A stretch of 64,000 bases of DNA from WHSV01 sp050693895. Lineage in GTDB: Bacteria > Actinomycetota > CADDZG01 > WHSQ01. The notes under the pieces were generated by a model, which had not been told where the DNA came from, did no database searches, and saw nothing but the letters and a program-made list of their open reading frames with translations. The stretch covers positions 41,727-105,726 of the forward strand of contig JBOGWS010000018.1 in NCBI GenBank assembly GCA_050693895.1. Reading direction: 5' to 3'. Both the position numbers and the translations under genes were made by a program. This document shows, piece after piece, positions 32,824-41,893 of the stretch (the first letter of the stretch is position 1; each line of letters starts with the position of its first letter).

Positions 32824-32848
32824 GACGCCGTGAAAGTGAAAAAAGTTC
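32824..32848 (-). promoter_or_regulatory. ECF-type promoter of the sigma/anti-sigma/VanY operon
   Basis: On the minus strand, GAAC and CGTC are separated by 17 nt, the classic ECF −35/−10 pair, with a T6 tract right after GAAC. It would start transcription about 35 nt before the sigma factor ATG. This is the expected autoregulatory promoter. Confidence 0.7.
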
Positions 32849-32903
32849 GCCCTCCCAGGGCCGAGCCTGGGGCCGGATTTGACGGGCTTGGCATCCTGGA
32901 ACG

Positions 32904-33197
32904 ATGACCTACTCGGGCAATCTCATCTGCAGGGACTGCGGGCTGACCTTCACGGCCCAGTGGGGCTCGCTGCCCGAGGCGGACGAGTACCGCTGCCAAG
33001 CAGACCACGTGGTTCTGGTCGAGGCGGCGGGCGGAAGGGTACTGACCGTCGACGGCTCGCCGACCGGAGGTTTCACCCTTGCCGAGCTGCGGGGCCTCTG
33101 CCCCCTGTGCGACGGCGAGCTGAGGGCGGGCCGGCTACCCGCCTGTCCCATCTGCGGGGGCCGGGATCACCAGGTCCTTCTGGCCAACTGGGATTAG
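32904..33197 (+). CDS. Small multi-zinc-ribbon protein
   Basis: A 97-aa protein with three CxxC knuckles: CRDC (~residue 9), CPLC (~66) and CPIC (~81), and an extra Cys/His pair (CQADH) that could complete the first site. Resembles regulatory zinc-ribbon proteins of the FmdB kind without matching closely. Function unknown, perhaps nucleic-acid or protein binding. Its TAG stop lies inside the CIRCE element that precedes hrcA. Confidence 0.6.
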   Translation: MTYSGNLICRDCGLTFTAQWGSLPEADEYRCQADHVVLVEAAGGRVLTVDGSPTGGFTLAELRGLCPLCDGELRAGRLPACPICGGRDHQVLLANWD

Positions 33198-33220
33198 CAC
33201 TCTGGGTCGGGGAGTGCCAG
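33194..33220 (+). promoter_or_regulatory. CIRCE operator (HrcA binding site)
   Basis: TTAGCACTC, nine bases, then GAGTGCCAG. The left arm matches the CIRCE consensus exactly and the right arm has seven of nine. It lies about 70 nt before hrcA, so HrcA should repress its own operon with dnaJ at normal temperature. The left arm includes the stop codon of the preceding gene. Confidence 0.88.
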
Positions 33221-33290
33221 AAACCGGCTCCCCGCGGTACCATGGGGCGATGCCGAAATTCCCCAGCGCGACGACGAAAAAGCTCGACAG

Positions 33291-34337
33291 ATGAATGAGA
33301 CCACCCACCTCGACCCCAGAAAAGCTTCCGTCCTGCGGGCGATCGTGTCCCACTACGTCGGATCCGGCGAGCCGGTGGGGTCGAAGACCATCGCCGATCG
33401 TTTCGATCTAGGCGTGTCGTCCGCAACTGTTCGCAACGAGATGGCCGCTCTGGAGGATGCTGGGTTCATCTACCAGCCGCACACCTCCGCCGGCCGGGTA
33501 CCAACTGACATCGGTTACCGCTACTTCGTCGACGCGTGGGCCCGCGACGTCCATCTTCCCGATGGTGACGCTCGTCGCATTCAGCGTTTCTTCACGGAGC
33601 CGCGCTGGGAGCTCGAAGAGGCTTTGAGGGAGACCGCCTCACTTTTGTCTCGAGTGACGACCCACGCGGCCGTCGTCTTTGCTCCGGCCTTGGACCACAG
33701 CGTTGTACGGCACGTCGAGCTTGTGAGGTTGTCCGGTGACCGGGTAATGCTCGTCCTCGTGACGGATTCCGGCCGAGTCGAGAACCACGTCGTGATGGTC
33801 GCCGAGACCGTCGATGACGTCCAGCTCGAGAGTGCCAACGAGATGCTTAACCGAATCGTCATCGGCCATCAGATCGACGCGGCAGCGGACACGATCGAGA
33901 ACGGCCTGGAGCGTTTCCCGCTAGAGCTACGCGACGCTGTCAAGTCCGTCGTTAAAGCTCTGAAAGAAGAGCTGTCGCAGCGCGAGACCGAACGGGTCTA
34001 TCTCGAGGGCGCGAGCAACATAGTCGACGAGGAGAAGTTTGCCGATCTCGAAACAGTTCGGGGGGTGATCGGAGCATTGGAGCACAGGCGGCTGGTCCTC
34101 GAGATGCTTGCCGACGCACTTTCCGGCGACAGGGTCTCTGTTCGGATCGGGTCCGAGAACACGGCGCGGCAGATGCAGTTCTGCACGGTCATCACTGCAC
34201 CTTATGGGTCGACCGGGAACTCCCTCGGCTCTCTTGGAATAGTGGGCCCGACACGAATGGACTACAACCGCAGCATCGCCACCGTGCACGAGGTCGCCCT
34301 CGCGTTGGGTCGCATGCTCGCCGACCTCGGTCTCTAA
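33291..34337 (+). CDS. hrcA: Heat-inducible transcription repressor HrcA
   Basis: A 348-aa repressor. The N-terminal winged helix is clear (ATVRNEMAALEDAGFIYQPHTSAGRVPTD pattern around residues 45–70), followed by a GAF-like middle domain and the C-terminal region (IGSENTARQMQFCTVITAPYG). HrcA binds CIRCE and is kept active by GroEL. A CIRCE element lies just upstream, and dnaJ follows 9 nt after the stop. Confidence 0.96.
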   Translation: MNETTHLDPRKASVLRAIVSHYVGSGEPVGSKTIADRFDLGVSSATVRNEMAALEDAGFIYQPHTSAGRVPTDIGYRYFVDAWARDVHLPDGDARRIQRFFTEPRWELEEALRETASLLSRVTTHAAVVFAPALDHSVVRHVELVRLSGDRVMLVLVTDSGRVENHVVMVAETVDDVQLESANEMLNRIVIGHQIDAAADTIENGLERFPLELRDAVKSVVKALKEELSQRETERVYLEGASNIVDEEKFADLETVRGVIGALEHRRLVLEMLADALSGDRVSVRIGSENTARQMQFCTVITAPYGSTGNSLGSLGIVGPTRMDYNRSIATVHEVALALGRMLADLGL

Positions 34338-34346
34338 CGCATCCCA

Positions 34347-35456
34347 ATGGCAACCGATTTCTACGAGCGTTTAGGCGTTTCGCGGGAGGCCTCCCAGGAG
34401 GAGATCAAACGCGCCTACCGAAAACTCGCGCGCCAGTATCACCCCGACGCGAATTCCGGCGATCCAGACGCCGCCGAACGCTTCAAGGAGATAGGACACG
34501 CTTACGAGGTTTTGTCGAACCCCGACAAGAGAAGGAACTACGACACGTTCGGCGACGAACGCGGTGCTGGAGCCGGCGGGGGATTCGGAGATTTCGGAGA
34601 CTTCGGCAATATCTCTGATCTCTTCTCCCAATTCTTCGGGGGTGCGGGTGGATCGCAGAGCCGAACCGGGCCCGCACGAGGCTCAGACGTGCTGGCCGAG
34701 GTCAAGCTGACGCTGGAGGAAGCTGCGCTTGGAATCGAGAGAGACGTCGAGGTGACGACTCTCACAACGTGTCTTGACTGCGAGGGATCTGGTGCTCGTC
34801 CGGGAACATCACCCGTCACCTGTGAGGACTGCGGTGGGACGGGTGAGGTACGAACGGTGCGCCGGACGATGCTGGGCAACATGGTTACAGCTCATCCCTG
34901 CCCGACCTGTCGAGGCGCCGGCGAACGCATTCTCGATCCCTGCAAGAACTGCCGCGGAACCGGTCGCGTGCCGGTGACCGACACGCTGACCGTTCAGATT
35001 CCGGCGGGGGTGGACGACGGGGCCCAGCTCCGAGTAAGTGGGCGCGGTGAGTCGGGAGCGCGCGGGGGCATGGCGGGGGATCTCTACGTCGCGATCCGCA
35101 TAGCGGAGCATCCTGTCTTCAAGCGCGCCGGGGTGGATCTCGGCTGCGAGGTGACCGTACCCATGACCGTTGCCGCCCTTGGTGGTGAGATCGATGTGCC
35201 CATGCTCATCGAGGACGCTGAGAACCTCGACATCAAGCCGGGTACGCAGTCGGGCGAGGTCGTGAAACTCAAGGGGCGGGGCATGCCGCACCTTCGCAGC
35301 GGGCGGCGCGGCGAACTCGTTGTTCTTCTCAGGGTCGAGACACCGAGGAAACTAACGCCCGAGCAGGCCGAGGCTCTGGCTCAATTCGCGGAAATGCGTG
35401 GAGAGTCCGCCGGTTCGAAGAGCTTCTTCGACCGAGTCAAGGAAGCGTTCAAGTAA
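34347..35456 (+). CDS. dnaJ: Chaperone DnaJ
   Basis: A 369-aa type I J-protein that stimulates DnaK ATPase. J domain with HPD in YHPDANSG (~residue 32), Gly/Phe-rich linker (GGGFGDFGDFG), four zinc repeats (CLDCEGSG, CEDCGGTG, CPTCRGAG, CKNCRGTG) and two substrate-binding beta domains. This is the hrcA-linked dnaJ2 type common in actinobacteria; another copy with dnaK-grpE may exist elsewhere. Confidence 0.96.
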   Translation: MATDFYERLGVSREASQEEIKRAYRKLARQYHPDANSGDPDAAERFKEIGHAYEVLSNPDKRRNYDTFGDERGAGAGGGFGDFGDFGNISDLFSQFFGGAGGSQSRTGPARGSDVLAEVKLTLEEAALGIERDVEVTTLTTCLDCEGSGARPGTSPVTCEDCGGTGEVRTVRRTMLGNMVTAHPCPTCRGAGERILDPCKNCRGTGRVPVTDTLTVQIPAGVDDGAQLRVSGRGESGARGGMAGDLYVAIRIAEHPVFKRAGVDLGCEVTVPMTVAALGGEIDVPMLIEDAENLDIKPGTQSGEVVKLKGRGMPHLRSGRRGELVVLLRVETPRKLTPEQAEALAQFAEMRGESAGSKSFFDRVKEAFK

Positions 35457-35497
35457 GCGCCATCGATCTCCTCCGGTTAAGGGATCTGCGGCCGTAG

Positions 35498-36229
35498 ATG
35501 GGACCGTGGTTCGTTGCTCCACCACAGTGCTGGACGAGGAGGCACGTACGGCTTCCCGAGGATGAGTCCCATCACGCGCTCCGCGTACTTCGGGTTTCGC
35601 CTCCCGACGTCATCACGGTTATCGACGGAGAGGGAATCGTGGCGCGATGTGCGGTGCGTTCGGTCGAGGAGAAATCCGTTATCGCCGAGGTCGTAGAGCG
35701 GTCGGTTCACCGGCGTCAGAGGCCGCAGGTGGTCGTCTACCAGGGGACGGCGAAATCGTCCAAGGTGGATTCGGTGGTCGAGAGACTGGCCGAGCTCGGC
35801 GTGGCCGAGACGTACGCGTTCGAGTCGGCTCGAAGCGTTGTCCGCTGGGACGAGCCGAAGGTGAAGCGACTCGACGAGCGCTGGGCGGTGATCGCCCGCT
35901 CTGCCGCGAAGCAGTCACGAAATCCGTTCGTGATGGGAACCAAGGCCGGCCTCGACTTCTCCGATCTTCTTGCTCGTGTCGGTAGCGAGCCGTTGGCGGC
36001 TTGCCTGTGGGAGGAGGCGTCCCTGCCTCTTCGGACCGCTCTGATGTCTCCCGCCGAGCGGGTGGCTCTCGTGGTAGGGCCCGAGGGAGGTTTGGAGCGC
36101 GCCGAGGCGGAGGCGCTGGCCGATGCAGGTGCGCAGCTCGTATCGCTGGGCCCCCGCATTCTCCGCACTGAGAACGCCGCCTTTGCCGCGACCTCGGCCT
36201 TGCTGTTTCATTACGGGCTCATCGGCTAG
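35498..36229 (+). CDS. rsmE: 16S rRNA m3U1498 methyltransferase
   Basis: A 243-aa SPOUT-class methyltransferase that methylates N3 of U1498 in 16S rRNA. Trefoil-knot motifs VVGPEGGL (~residue 190) and LGPRILRTENA (~218) are intact, with an N-terminal PUA-like domain (HHALRVLR). The dnaJ–rsmE–mtaB order is common in actinobacteria and firmicutes. Confidence 0.94.
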   Translation: MGPWFVAPPQCWTRRHVRLPEDESHHALRVLRVSPPDVITVIDGEGIVARCAVRSVEEKSVIAEVVERSVHRRQRPQVVVYQGTAKSSKVDSVVERLAELGVAETYAFESARSVVRWDEPKVKRLDERWAVIARSAAKQSRNPFVMGTKAGLDFSDLLARVGSEPLAACLWEEASLPLRTALMSPAERVALVVGPEGGLERAEAEALADAGAQLVSLGPRILRTENAAFAATSALLFHYGLIG

Positions 36230-36248
36230 CGGGGATAGGTTCAGAACG

Positions 36249-37586
36249 ATGGAAAAAGTGGCCTTCACCACTCTCGGGTGCCGCCTCAATCAGGCGGAGT
36301 CCGATTCGATGGCCGAGGATCTTGCGACCCAAGGGATCGAGATCGCGGCCCATGACGACTCTCCCGACATGGTCGTCATCAACACCTGCACCGTTACGCG
36401 CGAAGCGACGAAGGCTTCTCGTCAGGCGATTCGCAAGGCGGTGAAGCGCAACCCGGATGCAAAGGTCGTGGTCATCGGGTGCTACGCCGTATCCAACCCC
36501 GAGGAGATCGAGGCCATCGAAGGCGTCGATGCGATCTTGAGCAACGACGACAAAGAGAGCTTTCTCGAGGCCCTTGGGGAGCAACCCGAGCCGCTTCTGC
36601 AGATCGGCATGCGGGGTTCTTCTGTCTGCGGTCCGCGGAAACGTTCGCTTCCCTACCGCGTGCGCGCCAATCTGAAAGCCCAAACCGGGTGCGACGAATG
36701 GTGCAGCTTCTGCATCATCCCGAGGACGCGGGGGCCACTTCGCTCTATCGAGGAGGACGGGCTCATCCAAGAGGCCCGAGCCAAGGTCGACGCGGGCGCG
36801 CGGGAGATAGTTCTGACGGGTGTTCACCTCGGCAAGTACCGATTCGACCGGGGAGGGGACGAGCGCGATCTCATTCGCCTCATGCAAAGGCTCCTCGACA
36901 TAGACGGCGTCTGGCGACTGAGGCTGTCATCGATTCTCAGCCAGCACCTGACCGACGAAGTCGTAGATTTCATCGCCGCCGAACCTCGGGTCTGCCGTTT
37001 CCTACACGTTCCACTACAAGCCGGCGACGATGAGGTGCTCACGGCCATGAACCGGCCATACGACATAAGGGGCTATGTTGAATCGATCAAGAGAGCGACG
37101 AATCGCATAGAGGGGTTGGCTCTCGCGACCGACATCATCGTCGGGTTTCCCGGCGAGAGTGAGGAAGCATTCGAGCGCACGATGGAAGTCGTGCGCGAGG
37201 TTCGATTCTCGAAGCTGCACGTTTTCAGATACTCGGAACGGCCGGACACGGCCGCGGTTGCCATGGGTGACCGCGAAGTCCCCGGAGACGTCAAGCGCGA
37301 TCGCTCCAAGCGTCTGATCCGCTTGGGCAAGGAGATTCGCTCGCAGTTTCTTCAAGACCACATTGACCGTCCGTTCGAGGTGCTCGTCGAGGAGGAGCGT
37401 GTGGTCGACGGCGTGGCGGTTTCCTCGGGGCAGACAAGTGATTTCGTTCGCGTGTGGTTCGAACGCCTTGGGGAGGAGAGTTTGCTGGGTCAGATGGCAA
37501 CGGTCGAGGGTGTCCGAGTTCGAGCCGACGGACTTGAAGCCCGCCTGCCCACTCTGAGCACCTCGTCGAAAGGGAGCGCACCGTGA
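36249..37586 (+). CDS. mtaB: tRNA (t6A37) methylthiotransferase MtaB
   Basis: A 445-aa radical SAM enzyme that turns t6A37 into ms2t6A in ANN-decoding tRNAs. N-terminal UPF0004 domain with cluster Cys residues in TLGCRLNQAE, NTCTV and IGCYA; radical SAM motif CDEWCSFC (~residue 149); C-terminal TRAM-like domain. ATG 36249 gives the family N-terminus (MEKVAFTTLGC); the frame is open upstream inside rsmE without similarity. Overlaps the HIT gene by 4 nt. Confidence 0.92.
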   Translation: MEKVAFTTLGCRLNQAESDSMAEDLATQGIEIAAHDDSPDMVVINTCTVTREATKASRQAIRKAVKRNPDAKVVVIGCYAVSNPEEIEAIEGVDAILSNDDKESFLEALGEQPEPLLQIGMRGSSVCGPRKRSLPYRVRANLKAQTGCDEWCSFCIIPRTRGPLRSIEEDGLIQEARAKVDAGAREIVLTGVHLGKYRFDRGGDERDLIRLMQRLLDIDGVWRLRLSSILSQHLTDEVVDFIAAEPRVCRFLHVPLQAGDDEVLTAMNRPYDIRGYVESIKRATNRIEGLALATDIIVGFPGESEEAFERTMEVVREVRFSKLHVFRYSERPDTAAVAMGDREVPGDVKRDRSKRLIRLGKEIRSQFLQDHIDRPFEVLVEEERVVDGVAVSSGQTSDFVRVWFERLGEESLLGQMATVEGVRVRADGLEARLPTLSTSSKGSAP

Positions 37587-37924
37587 CCGAATGTCTCTTC
37601 TGCAAGATCGCTCGCAGGGAACTGGACTCAGACATCGTGCACGAGTCTGACGACATCATGGTCTTCAGGGACATCAATCCCGCCGCGCCGCTACACGTTC
37701 TGGCCATTCCTAAGGAGCACATGGCATCCGTGGATGAGCTCAACCGCAACCATGCGGGTGTTCTCGCGGAGATGCTCATAGCTCTGAGCACGATCGCCGA
37801 TCGTGAGGGAACAGACGGCGGCTACCGAATCGTGACCAACGTCGGTCCCGATGCCGGTCAGAGCGTGTTGCACCTTCACTTCCATCTCCTCGGAGGGCGA
37901 ACCATGGAATGGCCTCCCGGGTGA
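37583..37924 (+). CDS. HIT-family purine nucleoside phosphoramidase (HinT-like)
   Basis: A 113-aa protein. LFCKIARRE at the N-terminus, FRDINPAAPLHVL, and the catalytic triad HLHFH (HxHxH) near residue 97. HinT-type enzymes hydrolyse adenosine phosphoramidates. GTG start overlapping the mtaB stop (GTGA), so translation is coupled. Confidence 0.93.
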   Translation: MTECLFCKIARRELDSDIVHESDDIMVFRDINPAAPLHVLAIPKEHMASVDELNRNHAGVLAEMLIALSTIADREGTDGGYRIVTNVGPDAGQSVLHLHFHLLGGRTMEWPPG

Positions 37925-37965
37925 TGGGTTCCACTAGTGACACGCAGGTAGACTGAGGCGGACTG

Positions 37966-38952
37966 ATGCTAACGACAACGCAAGTAAAGATCCTCGTACC
38001 CAGCCAGCACGACATGGTGCGGTTGGTGGGAGCCAGAGACGAACTCCTCAAGCTCGTAGAAGGGGCGTTCGAGACCCGCATTCTCGTGCGAGGCAACGAG
38101 ATCGTCATCTCCGGAGGCGCGCAGGAAACCGAGCGCGTCTCGAATCTCTTTCAAGAGTTGATAAGCATGCTCGACCAGGATCATGTGCTCACCAAGGATT
38201 CGGTCTCCCGATCAATCGAGATCGTGAAGGGCGATTCCCGGGCCAAGCCTTCCGTGGTGCTCGGCGACACCGTGGTGGTCACGCACTCGGGCAAGCCGAT
38301 TCGGCCCAAGACCTCGGGCCAGAAGCGTTATGTGGACCAGATTCGCGAGAACACCATCGTGCTCGGTGTGGGACCCGCGGGGACGGGAAAGACCTACCTC
38401 GCCGTCGCCATGGCGATCAGGGCCCTGAAGGCAGGAGAGGTGTCGCGCATCGTCCTGACGCGTCCGGCGGTCGAGGCAGGTGAGCGGCTCGGCTTCCTAC
38501 CCGGCGACATCTCCGCGAAGATCGATCCCTATCTGAGACCTCTGTACGACTCTCTCTACGAGATGCTCGAGCCGGAGACCTTTCACCGCTATGTCGAGCA
38601 GGGGACCGTCGAGATCGCGCCGCTCGCCTTCATGCGCGGCCGCACGCTCAACGACTCGTTCATCATCCTCGACGAGGCTCAGAACACGACACCCGAACAG
38701 ATGAAGATGTTCCTCACCCGTCTCGGCTTCAGTTCTAAAGCCGTGGTGACCGGCGACGTGACCCAGATCGACCTTCCTTCCGGTGCTCGTTCGGGCCTGA
38801 TCGTGGTGCAGGAGATCCTCGGGAAGATCGCCGGGGTTGGCATCGCCAACCTCGACGGGCGTGACGTCGTCAGGCACAAGATCGTGCAGGACATCGTCGA
38901 GGCCTACCAGATCTACGCAGAGGGCTCCTCCGCAACGAGCACGAAGCACTGA
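37966..38952 (+). CDS. phoH: PhoH-family ATPase
   Basis: A 328-aa protein with an N-terminal KH-like region, then a P-loop ATPase: Walker A GPAGTGKT (~residue 138) and Walker B FIILDEAQN (~226), with VVTGDVTQIDLP as sensor-like motif. Usually linked to ybeY and thought to act in RNA or ribosome metabolism, though the exact activity is not settled. Followed by ybeY after 1 nt. Confidence 0.94.
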   Translation: MLTTTQVKILVPSQHDMVRLVGARDELLKLVEGAFETRILVRGNEIVISGGAQETERVSNLFQELISMLDQDHVLTKDSVSRSIEIVKGDSRAKPSVVLGDTVVVTHSGKPIRPKTSGQKRYVDQIRENTIVLGVGPAGTGKTYLAVAMAIRALKAGEVSRIVLTRPAVEAGERLGFLPGDISAKIDPYLRPLYDSLYEMLEPETFHRYVEQGTVEIAPLAFMRGRTLNDSFIILDEAQNTTPEQMKMFLTRLGFSSKAVVTGDVTQIDLPSGARSGLIVVQEILGKIAGVGIANLDGRDVVRHKIVQDIVEAYQIYAEGSSATSTKH

Positions 38953-38953
38953 A

Positions 38954-39394
38954 GTGGACGTCTTCTTAGCCAACGAGCAACCGGTGCCCATTGACGAGGC
39001 GCGCCTCTCTGCGCTTGCTCGCCACGTTCTCGACTCAGAAAAGGTCGACGACGACGCCGAGCTTTCGATCCTGGTCATCGATGGGGAGCACATGCGCCGG
39101 TTGAACTCTCGTTTCGCCAAGAACGACTACGCGACGGATGTCCTGGCTTTCCCCATGCTCGAAGGGGATGAGGATTCGACCATGGTCGGAGACGTTGTGC
39201 TTTGTCCCGACATTGCGAAGACGAATGCCGAGAAGTTGGATCATTCACTTGATCGCGAGCTCGAGGTCTTGGTCGTGCACGGCACCTTGCATCTGCTTGG
39301 ATACGACCACAAGGTGGCCTCAGAGAAAGAGCGCATGGACGAACGTGTGAGCGAAGTGCTCGACGAATTCAATCGAACCGCGCGAGGCAACTAG
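38954..39394 (+). CDS. ybeY: Endoribonuclease YbeY
   Basis: A 146-aa zinc metalloprotein in 16S rRNA 3'-end maturation and ribosome quality control. The metal site HGTLHLLGYDH is at ~residue 110, and TDVLAFPM is the conserved substrate-facing segment. GTG 38954, 1 nt after phoH, is selected because it gives the short family N-terminus MDVFLAN. Confidence 0.94.
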   Translation: MDVFLANEQPVPIDEARLSALARHVLDSEKVDDDAELSILVIDGEHMRRLNSRFAKNDYATDVLAFPMLEGDEDSTMVGDVVLCPDIAKTNAEKLDHSLDRELEVLVVHGTLHLLGYDHKVASEKERMDERVSEVLDEFNRTARGN

Positions 39395-39395
39395 G

Positions 39396-40670
39396 TTGGG
39401 CACCGGACTGACGATCGCGAGCATTGGCGTGCTGGTTCTCCTGGCAGGCTTGTTGACCATGGCTCAGACCGCGATCGACCGGGTGAGTCGGGGCAAGGCA
39501 CACCACCTCGTGCAGGAGAAGAAGAGCTCGTCGGAGTACCTCCTGCAAATCGTCGAGGATCCTGCTCGCTACAAGAACGTTGTCTGGCTGCTCATGCTCG
39601 TCGCCCAAGTTACCGCCGCCGTGCTCGCGACCGGACTTGCAATCGATGCCTTTTCTGGTGCGGGCGAGGTGGTTGCGGCCGTCGCAGTGACCGTTGTGCT
39701 CTATGTCATTGCGGTCTTACCACCCAAGTCCCTGGCCGTGCAGCATACGGACCGCTGCGCTCTTCTCGTTGCGCGACCCATTTATCTGCTCGGCCGGTTG
39801 CTGAGCCCTTTGAGCAGGCTGTTGGTCATAGCTTCGAACTTCGTGATGCTGTTGCTTCCCGGCCGCCGCCTGCACGACGGCCCCTTCATCTCGGAGGAGG
39901 ACTTGCGGCAGCTGGTCGAAACAACGGATGACGACGAGGAGGGTGAAGAGGAGGAGCAGGAGCTAATTCACTCGGTCTTTGAGTTCAGCGACACGATCGT
40001 ACGTGAGGTAATGGTTCCTCGCCCCGACATGGTCGTGCTCGCTTCCGATGCCACGCTCGAGCACGCTCTCGAAACGATCACGCAAGCTGGTTATTCGCGC
40101 ATCCCGATCTACGAGGGTGACACCGACAACATCGTGGGAGTTCTGTACGCGAAGGATCTTCTCAAACGCTCGACCGAGGACGGCAACATAAGAGCAGCGT
40201 CCCTGGCGCGAGTACCGCTCTTCGTTCCCGAGCAAAAGAAACTGGCCGAACTTTTGCGCGAGATGCAAGAGCAGCGAGTCCACATGGCGATCGTGATCGA
40301 TGAATACGGTGGCACGGCCGGACTCGTCACCATCGAAGACCTGGTCGAGGAGATAGTTGGTGAGATCGTTGACGAGTACGACAAAGAGGAACCGCTCGTC
40401 GAACCGCTCGGCGGCGGAGTGATACGCGTTGACGCCAGGATGCCGATCGACGAGGTGAACGAGTTGCTGGGAGCTGAGCTGCCGGACGATGACTGGGACA
40501 CGGTCGGGGGCCTGGTGTACGAATTGACGGGACGAGTCCCCGTTGTTGGCGAGACCGTGCGCTTCGCCGACATCGAGTTTGAGACAGAGCAAGTGACCGG
40601 TCGCCGCATTCAGAAGGTGGTTATCCGAAGAGTCGAGACTCCGGTGGAAGAGCACGCCGAATCCTCATGA
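39396..40670 (+). CDS. CNNM/CorC-type transporter with CBS pair (copy 1)
   Basis: A 424-aa membrane protein: DUF21/CNNM membrane domain (about three to four segments in the first 150 residues), an acidic hinge (TTDDDEEGEEEEQ), two CBS domains (RPDMVVLASDATLEHAL; VHMAIVIDEYGGTAGLVTIEDL) and a C-terminal CorC_HlyC domain. Family members transport Mg2+ or other divalent ions. TTG start directly after ybeY; overlaps era by 4 nt (ATGA). Its place between ybeY and era is conserved in actinobacteria. Confidence 0.9.
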   Translation: MGTGLTIASIGVLVLLAGLLTMAQTAIDRVSRGKAHHLVQEKKSSSEYLLQIVEDPARYKNVVWLLMLVAQVTAAVLATGLAIDAFSGAGEVVAAVAVTVVLYVIAVLPPKSLAVQHTDRCALLVARPIYLLGRLLSPLSRLLVIASNFVMLLLPGRRLHDGPFISEEDLRQLVETTDDDEEGEEEEQELIHSVFEFSDTIVREVMVPRPDMVVLASDATLEHALETITQAGYSRIPIYEGDTDNIVGVLYAKDLLKRSTEDGNIRAASLARVPLFVPEQKKLAELLREMQEQRVHMAIVIDEYGGTAGLVTIEDLVEEIVGEIVDEYDKEEPLVEPLGGGVIRVDARMPIDEVNELLGAELPDDDWDTVGGLVYELTGRVPVVGETVRFADIEFETEQVTGRRIQKVVIRRVETPVEEHAESS

Positions 40671-41581
40671 ACGACACGTTCGGGGAGCGGCCATCAACCT
40701 TTCGCTCCGGGTTCGCGGCCATTGTCGGTCGACCCAATACCGGCAAGTCGACGCTCGTGAACCAGTTGGTCGGGGGCAAGGTCGCAATTACCTCCGACAA
40801 ACCGCAGACGACTCGTAGCGCGGTGAGGGGAATCCTCAATCTTCCCGACACCCAGGCCGTGTTTATCGATACGCCCGGCTACCACAAGCCGCGTACCTTG
40901 CTTGGTGAGCGACTCAACGAGGTCGTCCGGCAGGCCTGGTCCGACGTCGACCTGGCGCTGTTCGTCGTCGATGGGGCCTCGGGTATCGGACGCGGTGATG
41001 CGCGAGTTGCAAGCGACCTGCGCTCGGCAAAGCTCTACACGATCTGTCTGGTGAACAAGGCAGATCTCATGAGGAAAGAGCAGATTGTCGAGGCCCTGGC
41101 GTTGGCCTCGGGCCTCGGCGACTTCGACGAGTTCGTTCCCGTGTCCGCCAAGACGGGGGATGGCGTCGAGATCGTTCGGAATCTTGTCCTCGAACGTCTC
41201 GAGGTTGGCCCGATGTTCTACCCACCCGGCACGAACACCGACCAACCGCCCCCGGTCTTCGTTGCGGAGCTCGTGCGCGAGAAGCTTCTGCGCCGCACGG
41301 ACGACGAGCTCCCTCATTCGATCGCGGTGGTGACCGAAGACTACGAAGAGCGGGAAGACGGCCTTCTTGAGATCCATGCCCGAATCTTCGTGGAGCGTGA
41401 TTCGCAAAAGGGGATCGTGATCGGTCACAGGGGCGAGACGCTCAAAGCCGTGGGAACCGAGGCCCGAGAGGAGATCGAGGTCTTCTTCGGCCGCCGTGTC
41501 TTCATCGATCTGAGGGTGAAGGTCGAAAAAGATTGGCAGCGCCGGGCGCACGCCCTCGAACGGCTGGGCTTCGGCGGGTAA
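40667..41581 (+). CDS. era: GTPase Era
   Basis: A 304-aa GTPase needed for 30S assembly. G1 GRPNTGKST (~residue 21), G2 QTTRS, G3 DTPGYHKP, G4 NKAD, and a C-terminal KH domain (GIVIGHRGETLKAVG) that binds the 3' end of 16S rRNA. It starts inside the stop of the CNNM gene (ATGA). Confidence 0.96.
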   Translation: MNDTFGERPSTFRSGFAAIVGRPNTGKSTLVNQLVGGKVAITSDKPQTTRSAVRGILNLPDTQAVFIDTPGYHKPRTLLGERLNEVVRQAWSDVDLALFVVDGASGIGRGDARVASDLRSAKLYTICLVNKADLMRKEQIVEALALASGLGDFDEFVPVSAKTGDGVEIVRNLVLERLEVGPMFYPPGTNTDQPPPVFVAELVREKLLRRTDDELPHSIAVVTEDYEEREDGLLEIHARIFVERDSQKGIVIGHRGETLKAVGTEAREEIEVFFGRRVFIDLRVKVEKDWQRRAHALERLGFGG

Positions 41582-41667
41582 GTTCGATCTGCACTCTGGG
41601 ACCCATAAGGGTGCACCAGGCGATACCTGAAGGCCCAAGAGGGCGCGGGGCCCGGTATTCTCTGGTC

Positions 41668-41880
41668 ATGCCACAGGCCACAGTTAAGAGGTACGACTCT
41701 TTGACCAGGACCGGAACGCTCGTCTCCGACGACGGCGAGGTGGAGTACCCGGTCGACGGCGATGTCATGAACTCGTCTGAGATGTTCCGGTTTCTCAGAC
41801 CCGGACAGCGCGTGACCTTCGACTATGTGAACGAGAACGGCAAGCAGAAGATCCGCAACCTGCGGATCGGCATCGCCTAA
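41668..41880 (+). CDS. Cold-shock-domain-like small protein lacking RNP motifs
   Basis: A 70-aa protein whose pattern follows the cold shock OB fold: ATVKRYDSLTRTGTLVSDDG, MFRFLRPGQRVTFDY, then QKIRNLRI. The aromatic RNP1 (GFGFI) is replaced by RTGTLV and RNP2 (VFVH) by VEYPV, so classic nucleic-acid stacking residues are missing. ATG 41668 is chosen because the ~45 codons upstream in frame lack similarity. Monocistronic after era. Confidence 0.65.
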   Translation: MPQATVKRYDSLTRTGTLVSDDGEVEYPVDGDVMNSSEMFRFLRPGQRVTFDYVNENGKQKIRNLRIGIA

Positions 41881-41893
41881 GTCGGTGCTGGGA

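Noticed and set aside
41590..41620. Second CIRCE-like element after era
   Set aside because: GCACTC is present but the right arm and spacing do not match the consensus; likely chance.
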